Origin: Saprospiraceae bacterium | GTDB lineage: Bacteria > Bacteroidota > Bacteroidia > Chitinophagales > Saprospiraceae | NCBI GenBank assembly: GCA_958295895.1 | Contig: CATQHI010000009.1 | Span: forward strand, 1 to 64,000 | Direction of reading: 5' to 3' | DNA length: 64,000 bases | In this document: in pieces, positions 1 to 8,642 of the stretch | How positions within the stretch are numbered: the first letter of the stretch is position 1 | Layout: every line of letters starts with the position of its first letter | Program-made: the position numbers and the translations under genes | The notes under the pieces: generated by a model | What the model was told of the DNA's origin: nothing | What the model saw: the letters and a program-made list of their open reading frames with translations, nothing else | Databases searched by the model: none

Positions 1-325
1 CGACTATGTTTTGAATTGACTCAGTAGAATCGAACTGATTTAAGGTACCGCTAAACTCTCTGAGACCTCTATCACCGATGGTTCTTCCGTTTTTCTGGGT
101 TATCTTACTTTGAAAAACATCAATAGTCCCGTTTGCTTCATTAACATAGATACCGTCTATTCCTTTATCATTAGGTTGGTCACAGATATGGTCGATTGCT
201 TCCCCCACATCTAATCTGTAATAATGATATAAATACCACATTAGAAATGCAGCACTCTCGTTGCGATCGGGTAGATTGAAATCGATAATTTGACCTAGTA
301 GACTTGTGTATTCTAAATTGATCAT
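1..325 (-). CDS. AIPR-like protein, N-terminal part (cut by window edge)
   Basis: An open frame starts at the ATG at 325-323 and runs without a stop to base 1, giving 108 codons; the rest lies outside the window. The N-terminal part reads as a soluble helical domain, followed near residues 63-80 by GIDGIYVNEANG and IDVFQSK. A block of the form GIDG..(x)n..I-x-V/L-F/V-Q-S-K is typical of the N-terminal nuclease-like domain of AIPR (abortive infection phage resistance) proteins, where D and QxK-type residues fit a restriction-endonuclease-like core. The DNA is visibly more AT-rich than the genes that follow, suggesting acquisition. The family call is by motif resemblance only; another PD-(D/E)XK protein is possible. 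Confidence 0.55.
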   Translation of the reverse strand, partial: MINLEYTSLLGQIIDFNLPDRNESAAFLMWYLYHYYRLDVGEAIDHICDQPNDKGIDGIYVNEANGTIDVFQSKITQKNGRTIGDRGLREFSGTLNQFDSTESIQNIV

Positions 326-440
326 GTGTAAATTTGATAATATTTTTCTTTCTGGTAGACGACGTTAAAAGGAACGGTTAAGTTCATGCATCGTACAAAC
401 ATCCCACAATATAGCCCTGCCATCCAAAATACCCGCCCCC

Positions 441-935
441 TTACACATAATCCCCACCCAACCGCCGAATCTCCCAAACAGCCACCCCCAAAGGCACCAC
501 CGATCCCACCCCAAACCCACAATCCACCAACTGCCAGTACCACGGGATACCCCGCAGCGGCCCACAGATAAACGCCAGCGGAAACACCAGCAGCGAAGCC
601 CAAATCCCCACCCACAGCACTCCCTCGTAGCGCACCGGGTCCCGGTAGGGCAGGATGAAGAACAACATGATCATCAGGTGGCCGAAGGCCAACCAGTCGG
701 TGCCGTAAGCCAGCCAAGGGTAGTCGCGGTAGGTGACCTCCAGGCCCTGGCGGACGGTAAGTATCCACTGGGTCACACCGTCGTACAGCGCCGGGTCCAG
801 ACTGCCGCCGGTACCGACGAGCAACTGGCTGAGCCAGTTAACCTCGGCAAGCAGGGGGAAGGCCGTGACGCCGGCTATGAAGAGCCCCGCCATGACGATC
901 ACCAGGCAGATGCGGATTTTGGTAAGGGAAGCCAT
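441..935 (-). CDS. Small integral membrane protein, unknown function
   Basis: A 164-residue protein with about four hydrophobic segments (around residues 8-28, 78-96, 104-124 and 135-155), so it should sit in the inner membrane. The loop between helices 1 and 2 holds a long polar stretch (NWLSQLL, TVRQGLEVTYRDYPWLAYGTDWLAFGH). I recognise the general shape from Bacteroidota hypothetical proteins but cannot name a function. It is a monocistronic gene, divergent from the DsrE-like gene at 985. The start ATG at 935 is preceded after 8 bases by a TATTTTTG box. Confidence 0.75.
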   Translation of the reverse strand: MASLTKIRICLVIVMAGLFIAGVTAFPLLAEVNWLSQLLVGTGGSLDPALYDGVTQWILTVRQGLEVTYRDYPWLAYGTDWLAFGHLMIMLFFILPYRDPVRYEGVLWVGIWASLLVFPLAFICGPLRGIPWYWQLVDCGFGVGSVVPLGVAVWEIRRLGGDYV

Positions 936-943
936 GGCGGCAA

Positions 944-951
944 AAATAGGT
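944..951 (-). promoter_or_regulatory. TAnnTTTG-type -7 box abutting the start codon
   Basis: TATTTTTG on the minus strand matches the Bacteroidota -7 consensus TAnnTTTG and ends 8 bases from the ATG at 935. No TTG-type -33 element is obvious. If used, the transcript would have almost no leader. Confidence 0.35.
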
Positions 952-969
952 ACGCTGCTCCCACTACCC

Positions 970-977
970 TAGCTTTA
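970..977 (+). promoter_or_regulatory. TAGCTTTA -7-like box before the DsrE-like gene
   Basis: TAGCTTTA fits the Bacteroidota -7 box with one mismatch and lies 7 bases before the ATG at 985. It is back to back with the box at 944-951, so the two genes would share a very compact divergent promoter. Confidence 0.3.
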
Positions 978-984
978 CCCCACT

Positions 985-1523
985 ATGACTGCTAACCGCC
1001 TGCTACTAACTCTTTTGCTCCTCTACCTACTTTGCACCTGCGGCCGCGCCCAGGATCAAGTTACTCCGGTGGTGCCCTACGGCGGCATCTACGCCATCCC
1101 CGAAGCGACGGTCACGCCGGACCCTACACTCGACTACCGCCTGGTGATCGACGTAATGAGCGGCCACGACAAGCCGGATAGCCTCGGACTGGGACTCTAT
1201 AACGTAGCACGGATGCTTAACCTGTTTCTGTAGGCGGGGTGCCGGACCAGCAGGTGGAGGTGGTGCTGGCCATCCACGGCGGGGCAACCTTCGGGGTGCT
1301 GACGGATGCGGCGTACCGGGAACGGTTCGGGACGGATAATCCGAATCTGCCGCTGCTACGGGCACTACGTAAGGCTGGGGTACGAGTGACGGTGTGCGGG
1401 CAGTCGCTGATCGGACGGGATCTGCCCCTTACGGCGGTTTCTGAGGAGGTGGAAGTGGCTACCTCGATGCTGACGACGGTGGCGATGTACCAGATGCGGG
1501 GGTATGGGGTGTTGCGGTTTTAA
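985..1523 (+). pseudogene. DsrE-family secreted protein, one frameshift
   Basis: The first frame (985-1233) encodes a signal peptide ending near CGRAQ, then a domain reading LDYRLVIDVMSGHDKPDSLG and LYNVARMLNLF, and stops. Shifting by one base near 1228 restores the expected continuation VGGVPDQQVEVVLAIHGGAT and runs to a stop at 1523. Together this is a complete DsrE/DsrF-like (YchN fold) protein of about 178 residues: VVLAIHGGA, LRKAGVRVTVCGQSL and the C-terminal TMLTTVAMYQMRGYG are typical. One missing base in the TTTCTG run would explain the break, so a sequencing error is as likely as a true null allele. An 18-bp dispersed motif overlaps the signal-peptide end. Confidence 0.7.
1034..1051 (+). 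repeat. Dispersed 18-bp motif, copy 1
   Basis: GCACCTGCGGCCGCGCCC, one mismatch from the consensus GCACCTGCGNCCCCGCCC. It lies in the signal-peptide end of the DsrE-like gene, read as CTCGRA. Confidence 0.6.
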
Positions 1524-1527
1524 ATAC

Positions 1528-1608
1528 AACCACAGAGGGCGCAGAGTTACGCAGAGGCACGTCACACATGCTAAAGCACCTCTGTGTTCCTCCGTGGCCT
1601 CTGTGGTT
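1528..1608 (+). repeat. CAGAG palindromic repeat, copy 1
   Basis: Inverted repeat with arms starting AACCACAGAGGGCGCAGAG and ending CCTCTGTGGTT, each arm itself built of CNCAGAG units. It begins 5 bases after the stop of the DsrE-like gene. The transcript would fold into a long imperfect hairpin; related copies follow at 5795 and 8466. Confidence 0.8.
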
Positions 1609-1669
1609 CAAAAACACCTACTCATAGTAACGTACCTTTAACAACCAGCAACAATAGCAATTCAGCACT

Positions 1670-3118
1670 ATGCCATCAAATCTAACTCACTACCCTCTTA
1701 CTAGCGCTCACCCTTCCCCTCATAGCCCAGTTCACCGCACCGGAACAGGCCGTACTCACCGAGCTCGATACCGACTCCGACCACTACTTCGAAATAGCCA
1801 GGCAGGTCTGGAACTTCGCGGAAGTAGGCTACCAGGAAGCGCAGAGCTCCCAGCTCCTACAGGAAACCCTGGCCGCCGAGGGCTTCGACGTAGCCGCCGG
1901 CGTAGCCGGTATGCCCACCGCCTTACGGCCACCTTTAGCCAGGGCAAAGGACCCACCATCGGTATCCTCGGAGAGTTACGACGCCCTGCCCGGCATCACG
2001 CAGACCGATAGCCCTAAGCGAGAAGAACGCGAGGATGCGACGGCCGGACACGCCTGCGGCCACCACCTCTTCGGCACCGGATCGGCCGCCGCGGCCATCG
2101 CCGTCAAGCACTGGATGGAGGACAATGACGTAGCCGGCACCCTGCGCTTCTACGGCTGTCCGGCCGAGGAGGGCGGAGCCGGGAAGGTGTACCTGGTGCG
2201 GGCCGGACTCTTCGATGATGTGGACGCGGTGATCCACTGGCAACCCCTCCGACGGGAACAGCGCCGATGCGGCCTCCTCGCTATCGAATTAAGTCGGCTA
2301 AGTTTCGTTTTTACGGGGTCTCGGCCCATGCCGCCTCCGCTCCCGAAAATGGCCGCTCGGCACTCGATGGTGTGGAGGCCATGAACTATATGGTCAATAT
2401 GCTGCGCGAGGCATATGACGATGGAATCGCGCACTCACTACGTGATCACCCACGGTGGGGAAGCGCCGAACGTGATTCCGGACTTTGCCGAGGTCTTCTA
2501 CCTACGTGCGTCACCCCGATATGGCGATGGTAGCCGATAACTTCGCGCGGGTGGTGAAGTGTGCCGAGGGAGCCGCGCTAGGTACCGGTACGACGATGGA
2601 CTACGAGGTCATCCACGGGGCCTACAACCTACTGCCGAACGTGACGCTGAGCCAGGTCATGCATCAAAACCTGAGTCGCGTGGGCGGGGTGAGCTATACG
2701 GCAGAAGAACAGGCCTTCGCCGAGCAAATCGCCACCACCTTCACCGACCCGGGCAGCACTGAACTGACCTCGGCCGGAACGGTAGATTCCTTCCGCGTCA
2801 TCCGCACCGGGCAGGGCGGCTCCACCGACGTGGGCGACGTGAGCTGGGTGGTGCCCACCGTCGGACTGCGCACCGCCACCTGGGTACCCGGCACCTCGGC
2901 CCACAGCTGGCAGGCCATTGCCGCCGGGGGTACCTCCATCGGACAGAAGGGGATGACCGTAGCGGCTAAGACGATGGCGCTGACCGCCATGGAGCTGATG
3001 CAACAGCCCGACCTGCTGGCCCCGCGCCCGGGAAGAACTGCTGGAGCAACGGGGGGAAGGCTTTGAGTACCAGGCGCTACTGGGGGATCGGGAGCCGCCT
3101 TTGGATTATCGCGAGTAG
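1670..3118 (+). pseudogene. M20-family amidohydrolase (AbgB-like), multiple frameshifts
   Basis: Read across frames, this region encodes one secreted M20/amidohydrolase of about 480 residues. A signal peptide (LLLALTLPLIAQF) is followed by FEIARQVWNFAEVGYQE, GILGEYDALPGI, the metal motif GHACGHHLFGTGS, FYGCPAEEGGAGK, the lid-domain block KFRFYGVSAHAASAPENGRS and a C-terminal STDVGDVSWVVPTVG. This order is that of p-aminobenzoyl-glutamate or indole-acetyl-amino-acid hydrolases. Metal-binding C/H and E residues are present. Frame must be changed at roughly 1685, 1923, 1976, 2240, 2288, 2413, 2507, 3020 and 3055, always by one base and with no loss of conserved residues. That pattern suits consensus sequencing errors better than long decay. 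It precedes the malonyl-CoA synthetase gene. Confidence 0.75.
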
Positions 3119-3184
3119 AAGGTAGGGCCGTGACAAGCAACTTTTCGGTAGTAGTTTGGGGCACTCACTAAGCCAGCGCCTACC

Positions 3185-4633
3185 ATGCTTACCCTCATCG
3201 ACCGGGCTGCCGCCTTCGGATCACGTACCGCCGTGGTTAGCACGGGCCGGGACTATACCTACCAAGAACTACTGGACCGCTCGGCCCGGATCGCGGCCGC
3301 ACTGCTCGCCGGAACCACTGATCTGGAGGAAGAACGTATCGCCTTTCTGGTGCCGCCGGGCTTCGACTACGTCGCTATACAATGGGGTATCTGGCGGGCC
3401 GGGGGCATCGCCGTGCCGCTCTGCACCAAGTACCCTACCCCCTCGCTACGGTACGCGATCGAGGACACGGCGGCGCGCACCGTGCTATACACGGAACGGT
3501 TTACGGAGAAACTGGCCCCGCTCTTCTCTGATCTACCTGCAGACTTCGTCCGGGCAGAAGATTACGGCAAGGAGCCAACTACCCTACCCGACCTAGCCCC
3601 GCCCGCCGGGCCATGATCCTCTACACCAGCGGCACGACCCGGTCGGCCGAAGGGGGTGGTCACCACCCACGCCAACATCGAGGCGCAGGTCACCGCCCTG
3701 GTGGAGACCTGGCAGTGGAGTGCCGACGACCGTATCCTCAATATCCTGCCGCTACACCATGTGCACGGCATCGTGAACGTACTCTCCTGCGCGCTGTGGA
3801 CTGGGGCCTGCTGTGTGTTCTTGCCCCGGTTCGATGAGGGGGAGGTGCTGGAGGTATTCCGGCGGGGAGAGGTGAATGTATTTATGGCGGTGCCTACCAT
3901 CTACTACAAGCTCATCCACCACTACCGCAGTCTGCCGGAAGCGGAGCAGCGGGGAGTGAGCGAGGCCACTACGGAAGTTCCGTCTCATGGTCTCCGGCTC
4001 GGCGGCCCTGCGGTCTCGGTGCTGGAGGAATGGCGCGACATCAGCGGCCATACCCCTCCTGGAGCGTTACGGCATGACCGAGATGGGTATGGCCATCAGC
4101 AATCCCTACGCGGGCGAGCGGCGCCGGGCCACATTGGGCAGCCACTGGACGGGGTGACGGTACGGCTAGCGGACGACGGCGAGATACAGGTTAAGGGGCC
4201 CAACGTATTCCACGAATACTGGGGGCCGGCCGGAGGCTACCGCGGCTACCTTCACCGATGACGGCTGGTTCCGCACCGGCGACATCGCCGTCTACGAGGA
4301 TGGGGCCTACCGCATCCTGGGTCGTAACTCGGTCGACATTATCAAGTCGGGCGGCTATAAGATCTCCGCCCTGGAGATTGAGGAGGTGCTACGTACTCAC
4401 CCACAGATCGAGGAGTGCGGCGTCGTGGGCCTACCCGACCTGGAGTGGGGCGAGATCATCGGCGCCAGTCTGATTACCGACGGCCACCCCCTCGACTGGA
4501 CGAGCTACAGGCCTGGCTCCGCCAGCGGCTACCGGGCTACAAGCTACCGCGCCGCTACATCTTTCAGGACGATCTGCCGCGCAACGTGATGGGCAAGGTC
4601 ACTAAGCAGGAGCTCAAAACCGCCTTCGCATGA
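3185..4633 (+). pseudogene. matB: MatB-like malonyl-CoA synthetase, multiple frameshifts
   Basis: The fused frames give an acyl-CoA ligase of about 480 residues. Seen in order: FGSRTAVVSTGRDYTYQELLD, the AMP-binding P-loop block MILYTSGTTGRPKGVV (after repair), LPLHHVHGIVNVL, LMVSGSAALP, ERYGMTEMGM, GWFRTGDIAVYEDGAYRILGR, and the C-terminal catalytic lysine region PRNVMGKVTKQEL. Family knowledge: LPLHHVHGI and YGMTEMGM are shared by malonyl/methylmalonyl-CoA synthetases (MatB, ACSF3), which make malonyl-CoA from malonate, ATP and CoA. The MadL and MadM genes directly downstream support malonate as substrate. Single-base indels are needed near 3612, 3644, 3966, 4010, 4055, 4118, 4222 and 4500. 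The stop overlaps the madL start (ATGA). Confidence 0.8.
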
Positions 4634-5010
4634 CGATCTACGGCGTAGCCTTACTGGCGTTTTGTTTTCTAGTGGGCAAAATCACCGGTACGCTGCTGGG
4701 GGTAGCGATGGGTATCGACGGCGACGTGGGTGGGGTGGGCTTTGCGATGCTGCTTCTGGTAGTCGGCAATACCTACCTCAAACGTCACGGCGGACTCAGT
4801 ACTGCCACGGCCGGCGGTATTCTCTTCTGGAGTGCGATGTACATCCCCATCATCGTCGCCATGGCTGCGGTGCAGAACGTGCGGGCGGCACTGACGGGGG
4901 GGTGGGTAGCGCTGCTAGCTGGGGTGGTGGCTACGGTGGGGGGCTTTCTCCTCGTGCCGGCCCTTTCCCGGATCGGTCGGTCGCCCGCAGAAGTCCCGAA
5001 CCATGAGTGA
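4630..5010 (+). CDS. madL: Malonate transporter subunit MadL
   Basis: A 126-residue membrane protein with four hydrophobic segments and the MadL signature region FLVGKITGTLLGVAMGIDGDVGGVGFAML near the N-terminus. MadL is the small subunit of the sodium-dependent MadLM malonate:H+/Na+ importer first described in Malonomonas rubra. Its start overlaps the MatB-like stop by four bases and its end overlaps madM by eight, so the three are translationally coupled. Placing an importer after a malonyl-CoA synthetase implies uptake and activation of external malonate. Unlike the two genes before it, the frame is clean. Confidence 0.88.
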   Translation: MTIYGVALLAFCFLVGKITGTLLGVAMGIDGDVGGVGFAMLLLVVGNTYLKRHGGLSTATAGGILFWSAMYIPIIVAMAAVQNVRAALTGGWVALLAGVVATVGGFLLVPALSRIGRSPAEVPNHE

Positions 5011-5749
5011 GTTGATCGAGGAGGTGCTGATCAAGAATGGGCTTCTCTTCGCCTTCCTCTGCGTGGGCCTGCTAATGTGGGTCTGCTTCTGGCTCGCTAA
5101 GCACCTACTGGGCAACCGTATCCCCGGCGTAGCCCTGGCCATCGTGGCTGGTCTCGGACTGGCCTTTCTCGGTGGTAAACGGGGACTGGCCGACGTACCT
5201 CTCTTCGGCGGGCTGGCCCTCCTCGGCGGGTCCATGCTCCGCGACTTCGCGGTGGTCGCTACGGCCATGGGCGCGGACCTGGACAAAATCCGCTCGGCAG
5301 GGCTGGCGGGCACCGTAGCGCTCTTCGTCGGGGTGCTGCTCTCCTTCGTGCTCGGTGTGGCCGTAGCCTTTACCCTAGGCTATACCGATCCGGTCAGTCT
5401 GACCACCATCGGGGCCGGAGCCTGCACCTATATCGTAGGGCCGGTGACGGGTGGAGCACTAGGCGCTAGCTCGGAGGTGATCGCCATCAGCATTGCCGCG
5501 GGGGTGGTGAAGACGATCGTGACTACGGTGGCTACGCCGCTGGTGGCGCGTTCCATCGGCCTCAATAATCCACACTCCGCGGCGGTATTCGGGGGGCTGA
5601 TCGGTACGACGAGTGGGGTGGCGGCGGGGCTGGCGGCTACGGATACGCGGCTGGTGCCTTATGGGGCGCTTACGGCTACGTTTTATACTGGGCTGGGGTG
5701 TTTGCTTTGCCCTTCGGTGTTGTTTCTACTGGTGGTGTGGGTGGTTTAA
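5003..5749 (+). CDS. madM: Malonate transporter subunit MadM
   Basis: The protein has 248 residues and seven or more hydrophobic segments. The MadM-like blocks are HLLGNRIPGVALAIVAGL near residue 33, GGLALLGGSMLRDFAVVATA near 72 and the glycine-rich GAGACTYIVGPVTGGALGASS near 138. It forms the inner-membrane malonate importer with MadL. The family is usually about 250 residues, so this copy is full length. The gene ends the operon; a CCCAGCGGCGCTGGG hairpin and a CAGAG repeat follow and may terminate transcription. Confidence 0.88.
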   Translation: MSELIEEVLIKNGLLFAFLCVGLLMWVCFWLAKHLLGNRIPGVALAIVAGLGLAFLGGKRGLADVPLFGGLALLGGSMLRDFAVVATAMGADLDKIRSAGLAGTVALFVGVLLSFVLGVAVAFTLGYTDPVSLTTIGAGACTYIVGPVTGGALGASSEVIAISIAAGVVKTIVTTVATPLVARSIGLNNPHSAAVFGGLIGTTSGVAAGLAATDTRLVPYGALTATFYTGLGCLLCPSVLFLLVVWVV

Positions 5750-5794
5750 CCACTGAGCGATTAGCGTTTTTTGCGCCCAGCGGCGCTGGGGATT

Positions 5795-5862
5795 AACCGC
5801 AGAGGGCGCAGAGGTGTGGTAGTAGTGCTAGCCTCTGCGCGTCTCTGCGTTCTCTGCGGTTC
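5795..5862 (+). repeat. CAGAG palindromic repeat, copy 2
   Basis: Arms begin AACCGCAGAGGGCGCAGAGG and end with CTCTGCGGTT. The right arm carries one extra AACGCAGAGA-type unit, so the hairpin is asymmetric. It lies between the convergent madM and bshA genes. Confidence 0.8.
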
Positions 5863-5888
5863 GATAATTAGCGGCGGAGCCGCCAAGC

Positions 5889-7052
5889 CTAGCAGTCCAG
5901 CACGGGCTCCTCCGGTTGTACCCGGCTCCGCTCCAGTACCTCCTCGTAGTAGGCCTCGTACTTCGGGATCATCTCCTCAATGTCAAACCGCGCCGCCTGC
6001 GCCAACGCCCGCTCCCGGAACCCCCGCAGCGATTCCTCACTATCCAAAATCTTGAGCACATCCTCGGCCATCTTATCGACCATGCCGACGCCGGAGGTAA
6101 AACCGGTCTGCCCGTCGATATTCACCTCGGGGATACCGCCGACATTGCTGCTGATCACCGGCACCTCACAGGCCATCGCCTCCAGGGCGGCCAGACCGAA
6201 GCTCTCGCTGGCCGAGGGTAGCAGGAACACGTCGGCTACGGCCAGCAGCTCCTCCACGGCGTCCTGCTTGCCCAGGAAGCGGATATCCTTGGTCAGGCCC
6301 AGGCGGCGGCTCAGGTCCTCGCACTTGCTGCGCTCGGGGCCGTCACCGATCAAGAGTAGCTTACTGGGCGTCTGGTCGTGGATGATCTTGAAGATGTAAA
6401 TCACGTCATCGACCCGCTTGACCGGTCGGAAGTTGGACACGTGGATCAGGATGTGCTCGCCGTTCGGGGCGATGGCCCGCCGGAAGTGCTCCTTGTTGTC
6501 GCGCTTGAAGCGCTCAAAGTCGATGAAGTTGTAGATCACCTCGATGGGCCGGCAGATCGCGAAACTGCTCAGGGTGTCCTTCTTTAGCGATTCGGAGACG
6601 GCAGTTACCCCGTCCGATTTATTGATGGCAAAGGTGATCGTGGGGGCAAAGGCCGGGTTGGAGCCCACCAGGGTGATGTCCGTGCCGTGCAAGGTGGTGA
6701 TGAAGGGTACGTAGCGGCCCCGCGAGAGCAGGATCTTACGGGCCATGTAGGCCACCGCGGCGTGGGGTACGGCGTAGTGCACGTGCAGCAGGTCCAGCTC
6801 GTAGTTCTCCACTACGTCCACCAGCTTGGAGGCCAGGGCCGTCTCGTAGGGCGCAAACTCGAAGAGGGGGTAATCGGCGCCACTATCCACCTCGTGGTAA
6901 AACACATTCTCGTGGAAGAACCCCAGCCGGGCCGGCCGCCGGTAGGTGATGAAGTGGATCTCGTGTCCGCGGCGGGCCAGCCCCAGTCCGAGCTCGGTAG
7001 CCAGCACGCCGCTGCCGCCGTAGGTAGGATAACAGACCACGCCAATCTTCAT
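5889..7052 (-). CDS. bshA: N-acetyl-alpha-D-glucosaminyl L-malate synthase BshA
   Basis: A 387-residue GT4 glycosyltransferase. The N-terminal domain opens MKIGVVCYPTYGGSGVLATE, and residues 90-130 include LDLLHVHYAVPHA and ITTLHGTDITLVGSNP, which are hallmarks of BshA. The C-terminal GT-B domain has LLLIGDGPERS and the nucleotide-sugar motif ASESFGLAALEAMACEVPVIS with the E-x7-E spacing. BshA joins GlcNAc from UDP-GlcNAc to L-malate, the first step of bacillithiol synthesis in the cytoplasm. A bacilliredoxin gene at 57441 in the same window agrees with use of bacillithiol. It diverges from the aminopeptidase gene with a short shared promoter region. Confidence 0.92.
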   Translation of the reverse strand: MKIGVVCYPTYGGSGVLATELGLGLARRGHEIHFITYRRPARLGFFHENVFYHEVDSGADYPLFEFAPYETALASKLVDVVENYELDLLHVHYAVPHAAVAYMARKILLSRGRYVPFITTLHGTDITLVGSNPAFAPTITFAINKSDGVTAVSESLKKDTLSSFAICRPIEVIYNFIDFERFKRDNKEHFRRAIAPNGEHILIHVSNFRPVKRVDDVIYIFKIIHDQTPSKLLLIGDGPERSKCEDLSRRLGLTKDIRFLGKQDAVEELLAVADVFLLPSASESFGLAALEAMACEVPVISSNVGGIPEVNIDGQTGFTSGVGMVDKMAEDVLKILDSEESLRGFRERALAQAARFDIEEMIPKYEAYYEEVLERSRVQPEEPVLDC

Positions 7053-7106
7053 GCTGTCTCAAATGCGGTAGGCCCCGAAATAGTTTGCCACCGCTACCTT
7101 CGCCCC

Positions 7107-8447
7107 ATGCCTACGACCATTACCCTGCTGCCCGCCGCCCACGAGGGGGCCTACGCCGATTCCGTCCTGCCCGGGAAGTACTTGCGTGATCCTACCGCCG
7201 CGCACTATATTGCCCGCCTTCCGGAAGACGCCGCACCCGCGTCCTCGCAAAATTTGGGCCGTACGTTGAGCTACGAGGCCGGCCAGCAACTCGAAACAGA
7301 AGTGACCATCGAGGCCCCAGACGTGGACCCAAACCTCACCACCGCCTTCATCGGGGGGCTCAAACTGGGCAGCTATTCGGCCGGCAGCCAGCGGGAGGAC
7401 TATAAACCACACCCCCTCCTCCACGGCACGATAAACTGGGCGGGCGGGGACGCAGGTGCGGAGTTGGTGGTGGCGGACGTACAGACGCGCATCATGGCCC
7501 TGGTCGACGCCCCGGCCAACCAAAAACGACCCCAGGACCTGGCCCGGTGGGCCACGGAGAGCGGCAGTACTTACGGCTACTCCGTCAAGGTGCTCGACAA
7601 AGAAGCCTGCCGGGAAGAGGGTCTGCACGCCCTGCTGGCCGTGAACCGCGGCAGCGAGGACCCGGCCGTCCTGATCGTCATGGAGTATCGTGGTGGGGCG
7701 ACCGACGACGATACTACGGCCATCATTGGTAAGGGCGTCACCTTCGACACCGGTGGGGTGAGCATCAAGGGCAGTCAGAACCTGCACCTGATGAAGTCCG
7801 ACATGGGCGGCGCGGCAGCCGTCTTCGGTACGATGGAAGCCGCCGCCCGCCTGCAACTACCCGTCAACCTGGTCGGTATCGTACCGGCTACCGACAACAG
7901 CGTCGACGCCCTGAGCATCAAGCCCAGCGACGTGATCCGGAGCCACGCCGGCAAGACCATCGAGATCATCGACACCGACGCCGAGGGCCGCCTCATCATG
8001 GCCGATGGCCTCAGCTACGCCGTGAAGTACTACCAGCCCACCACCCTGATCGACGTGGCTACCCTGACCGGCAGTGCGGTGCGCACCTTCGGCTACGTCT
8101 GCGCCGCTACCCTGAGTAAGAATGAGGAGTTGGTGGAGCAGTTCCGTCGCGCGGGGGAGGCCTCAGGTGAGCGCGTCTGGCCCCTCCCCCCCTGGGACGA
8201 CTTCGCCAAGGGACTGGCCAGCGATGTAGCTGACGTGAAAAACTTCAGCGGCACTCCCCTACACGGTGCTACCGATGCCTTTAAGTTCCTGGAACACTTC
8301 ACCCACGACCACGGGCGGTACATTCACTTTGACATTGCTGGGGTAGGGCTGAAGCAGGGGCCTTACGCTAAGGACCGGCAGGCTACGGGCTTTGGGGTGC
8401 GGTTGTTCCTAGCCTGGCTACAGCAGCAGACAGCTGACACTGTTTAG
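7107..8447 (+). CDS. M17 family leucyl aminopeptidase
   Basis: A 446-residue cytosolic metallo-aminopeptidase. The C-terminal catalytic domain shows the M17 metal-site series: KGVTFDTGGVSIKG near residue 210, MKSDMGGAAAV, and the family signature DTDAEGRLIMADGL near 290. The bicarbonate-site arginine sits in this last block. The N-terminal 150 residues form the variable macro-like domain. The open frame extends further upstream, but that part is antisense to bshA; ATG 7107 is chosen because family similarity starts there and a TACCTTCG box lies just before it. An 18-bp dispersed motif is embedded near residues 112-118 (GGDAGA), inside the variable domain. Confidence 0.92.
   Translation: MPTTITLLPAAHEGAYADSVLPGKYLRDPTAAHYIARLPEDAAPASSQNLGRTLSYEAGQQLETEVTIEAPDVDPNLTTAFIGGLKLGSYSAGSQREDYKPHPLLHGTINWAGGDAGAELVVADVQTRIMALVDAPANQKRPQDLARWATESGSTYGYSVKVLDKEACREEGLHALLAVNRGSEDPAVLIVMEYRGGATDDDTTAIIGKGVTFDTGGVSIKGSQNLHLMKSDMGGAAAVFGTMEAAARLQLPVNLVGIVPATDNSVDALSIKPSDVIRSHAGKTIEIIDTDAEGRLIMADGLSYAVKYYQPTTLIDVATLTGSAVRTFGYVCAATLSKNEELVEQFRRAGEASGERVWPLPPWDDFAKGLASDVADVKNFSGTPLHGATDAFKFLEHFTHDHGRYIHFDIAGVGLKQGPYAKDRQATGFGVRLFLAWLQQQTADTV
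7442..7459 (-). repeat. Dispersed 18-bp motif, copy 2
   Basis: The minus strand reads GCACCTGCGTCCCCGCCC. It sits inside the M17 aminopeptidase gene, opposite to its direction, and is read there as GGDAGA. Confidence 0.75.
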
Positions 8448-8465
8448 TTAAGTGCTTCAGATATA

Positions 8466-8539
8466 AACCGCAGAGGGCGCAGAGGACCGCAGAGACGTCT
8501 TCAGAAACACCTCTGCGACCCTCCGCGCCCTCTGTGGTT
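8466..8539 (+). repeat. CAGAG palindromic repeat, copy 3
   Basis: Inverted repeat with arms AACCGCAGAGGGCGCAGAGG and CCTCCGCGCCCTCTGTGGTT. It begins 18 bases after the stop of the aminopeptidase gene, the third copy of this family placed just after a stop codon. Confidence 0.82.
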
Positions 8540-8642
8540 AAATTCCAGTGCCGCCAGGCACAAAAGACACACCCACGACACTTTCGCTCAGGTAAATCGA
8601 ACAATTTGTTTTAAGTTGCTTTCTAGTTAAAAACAACCCACC

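Noticed and set aside
6687-7106. An upstream extension of the M17 aminopeptidase by 140 codons
   Set aside because: It is antisense to bshA, and family similarity starts at 7107.
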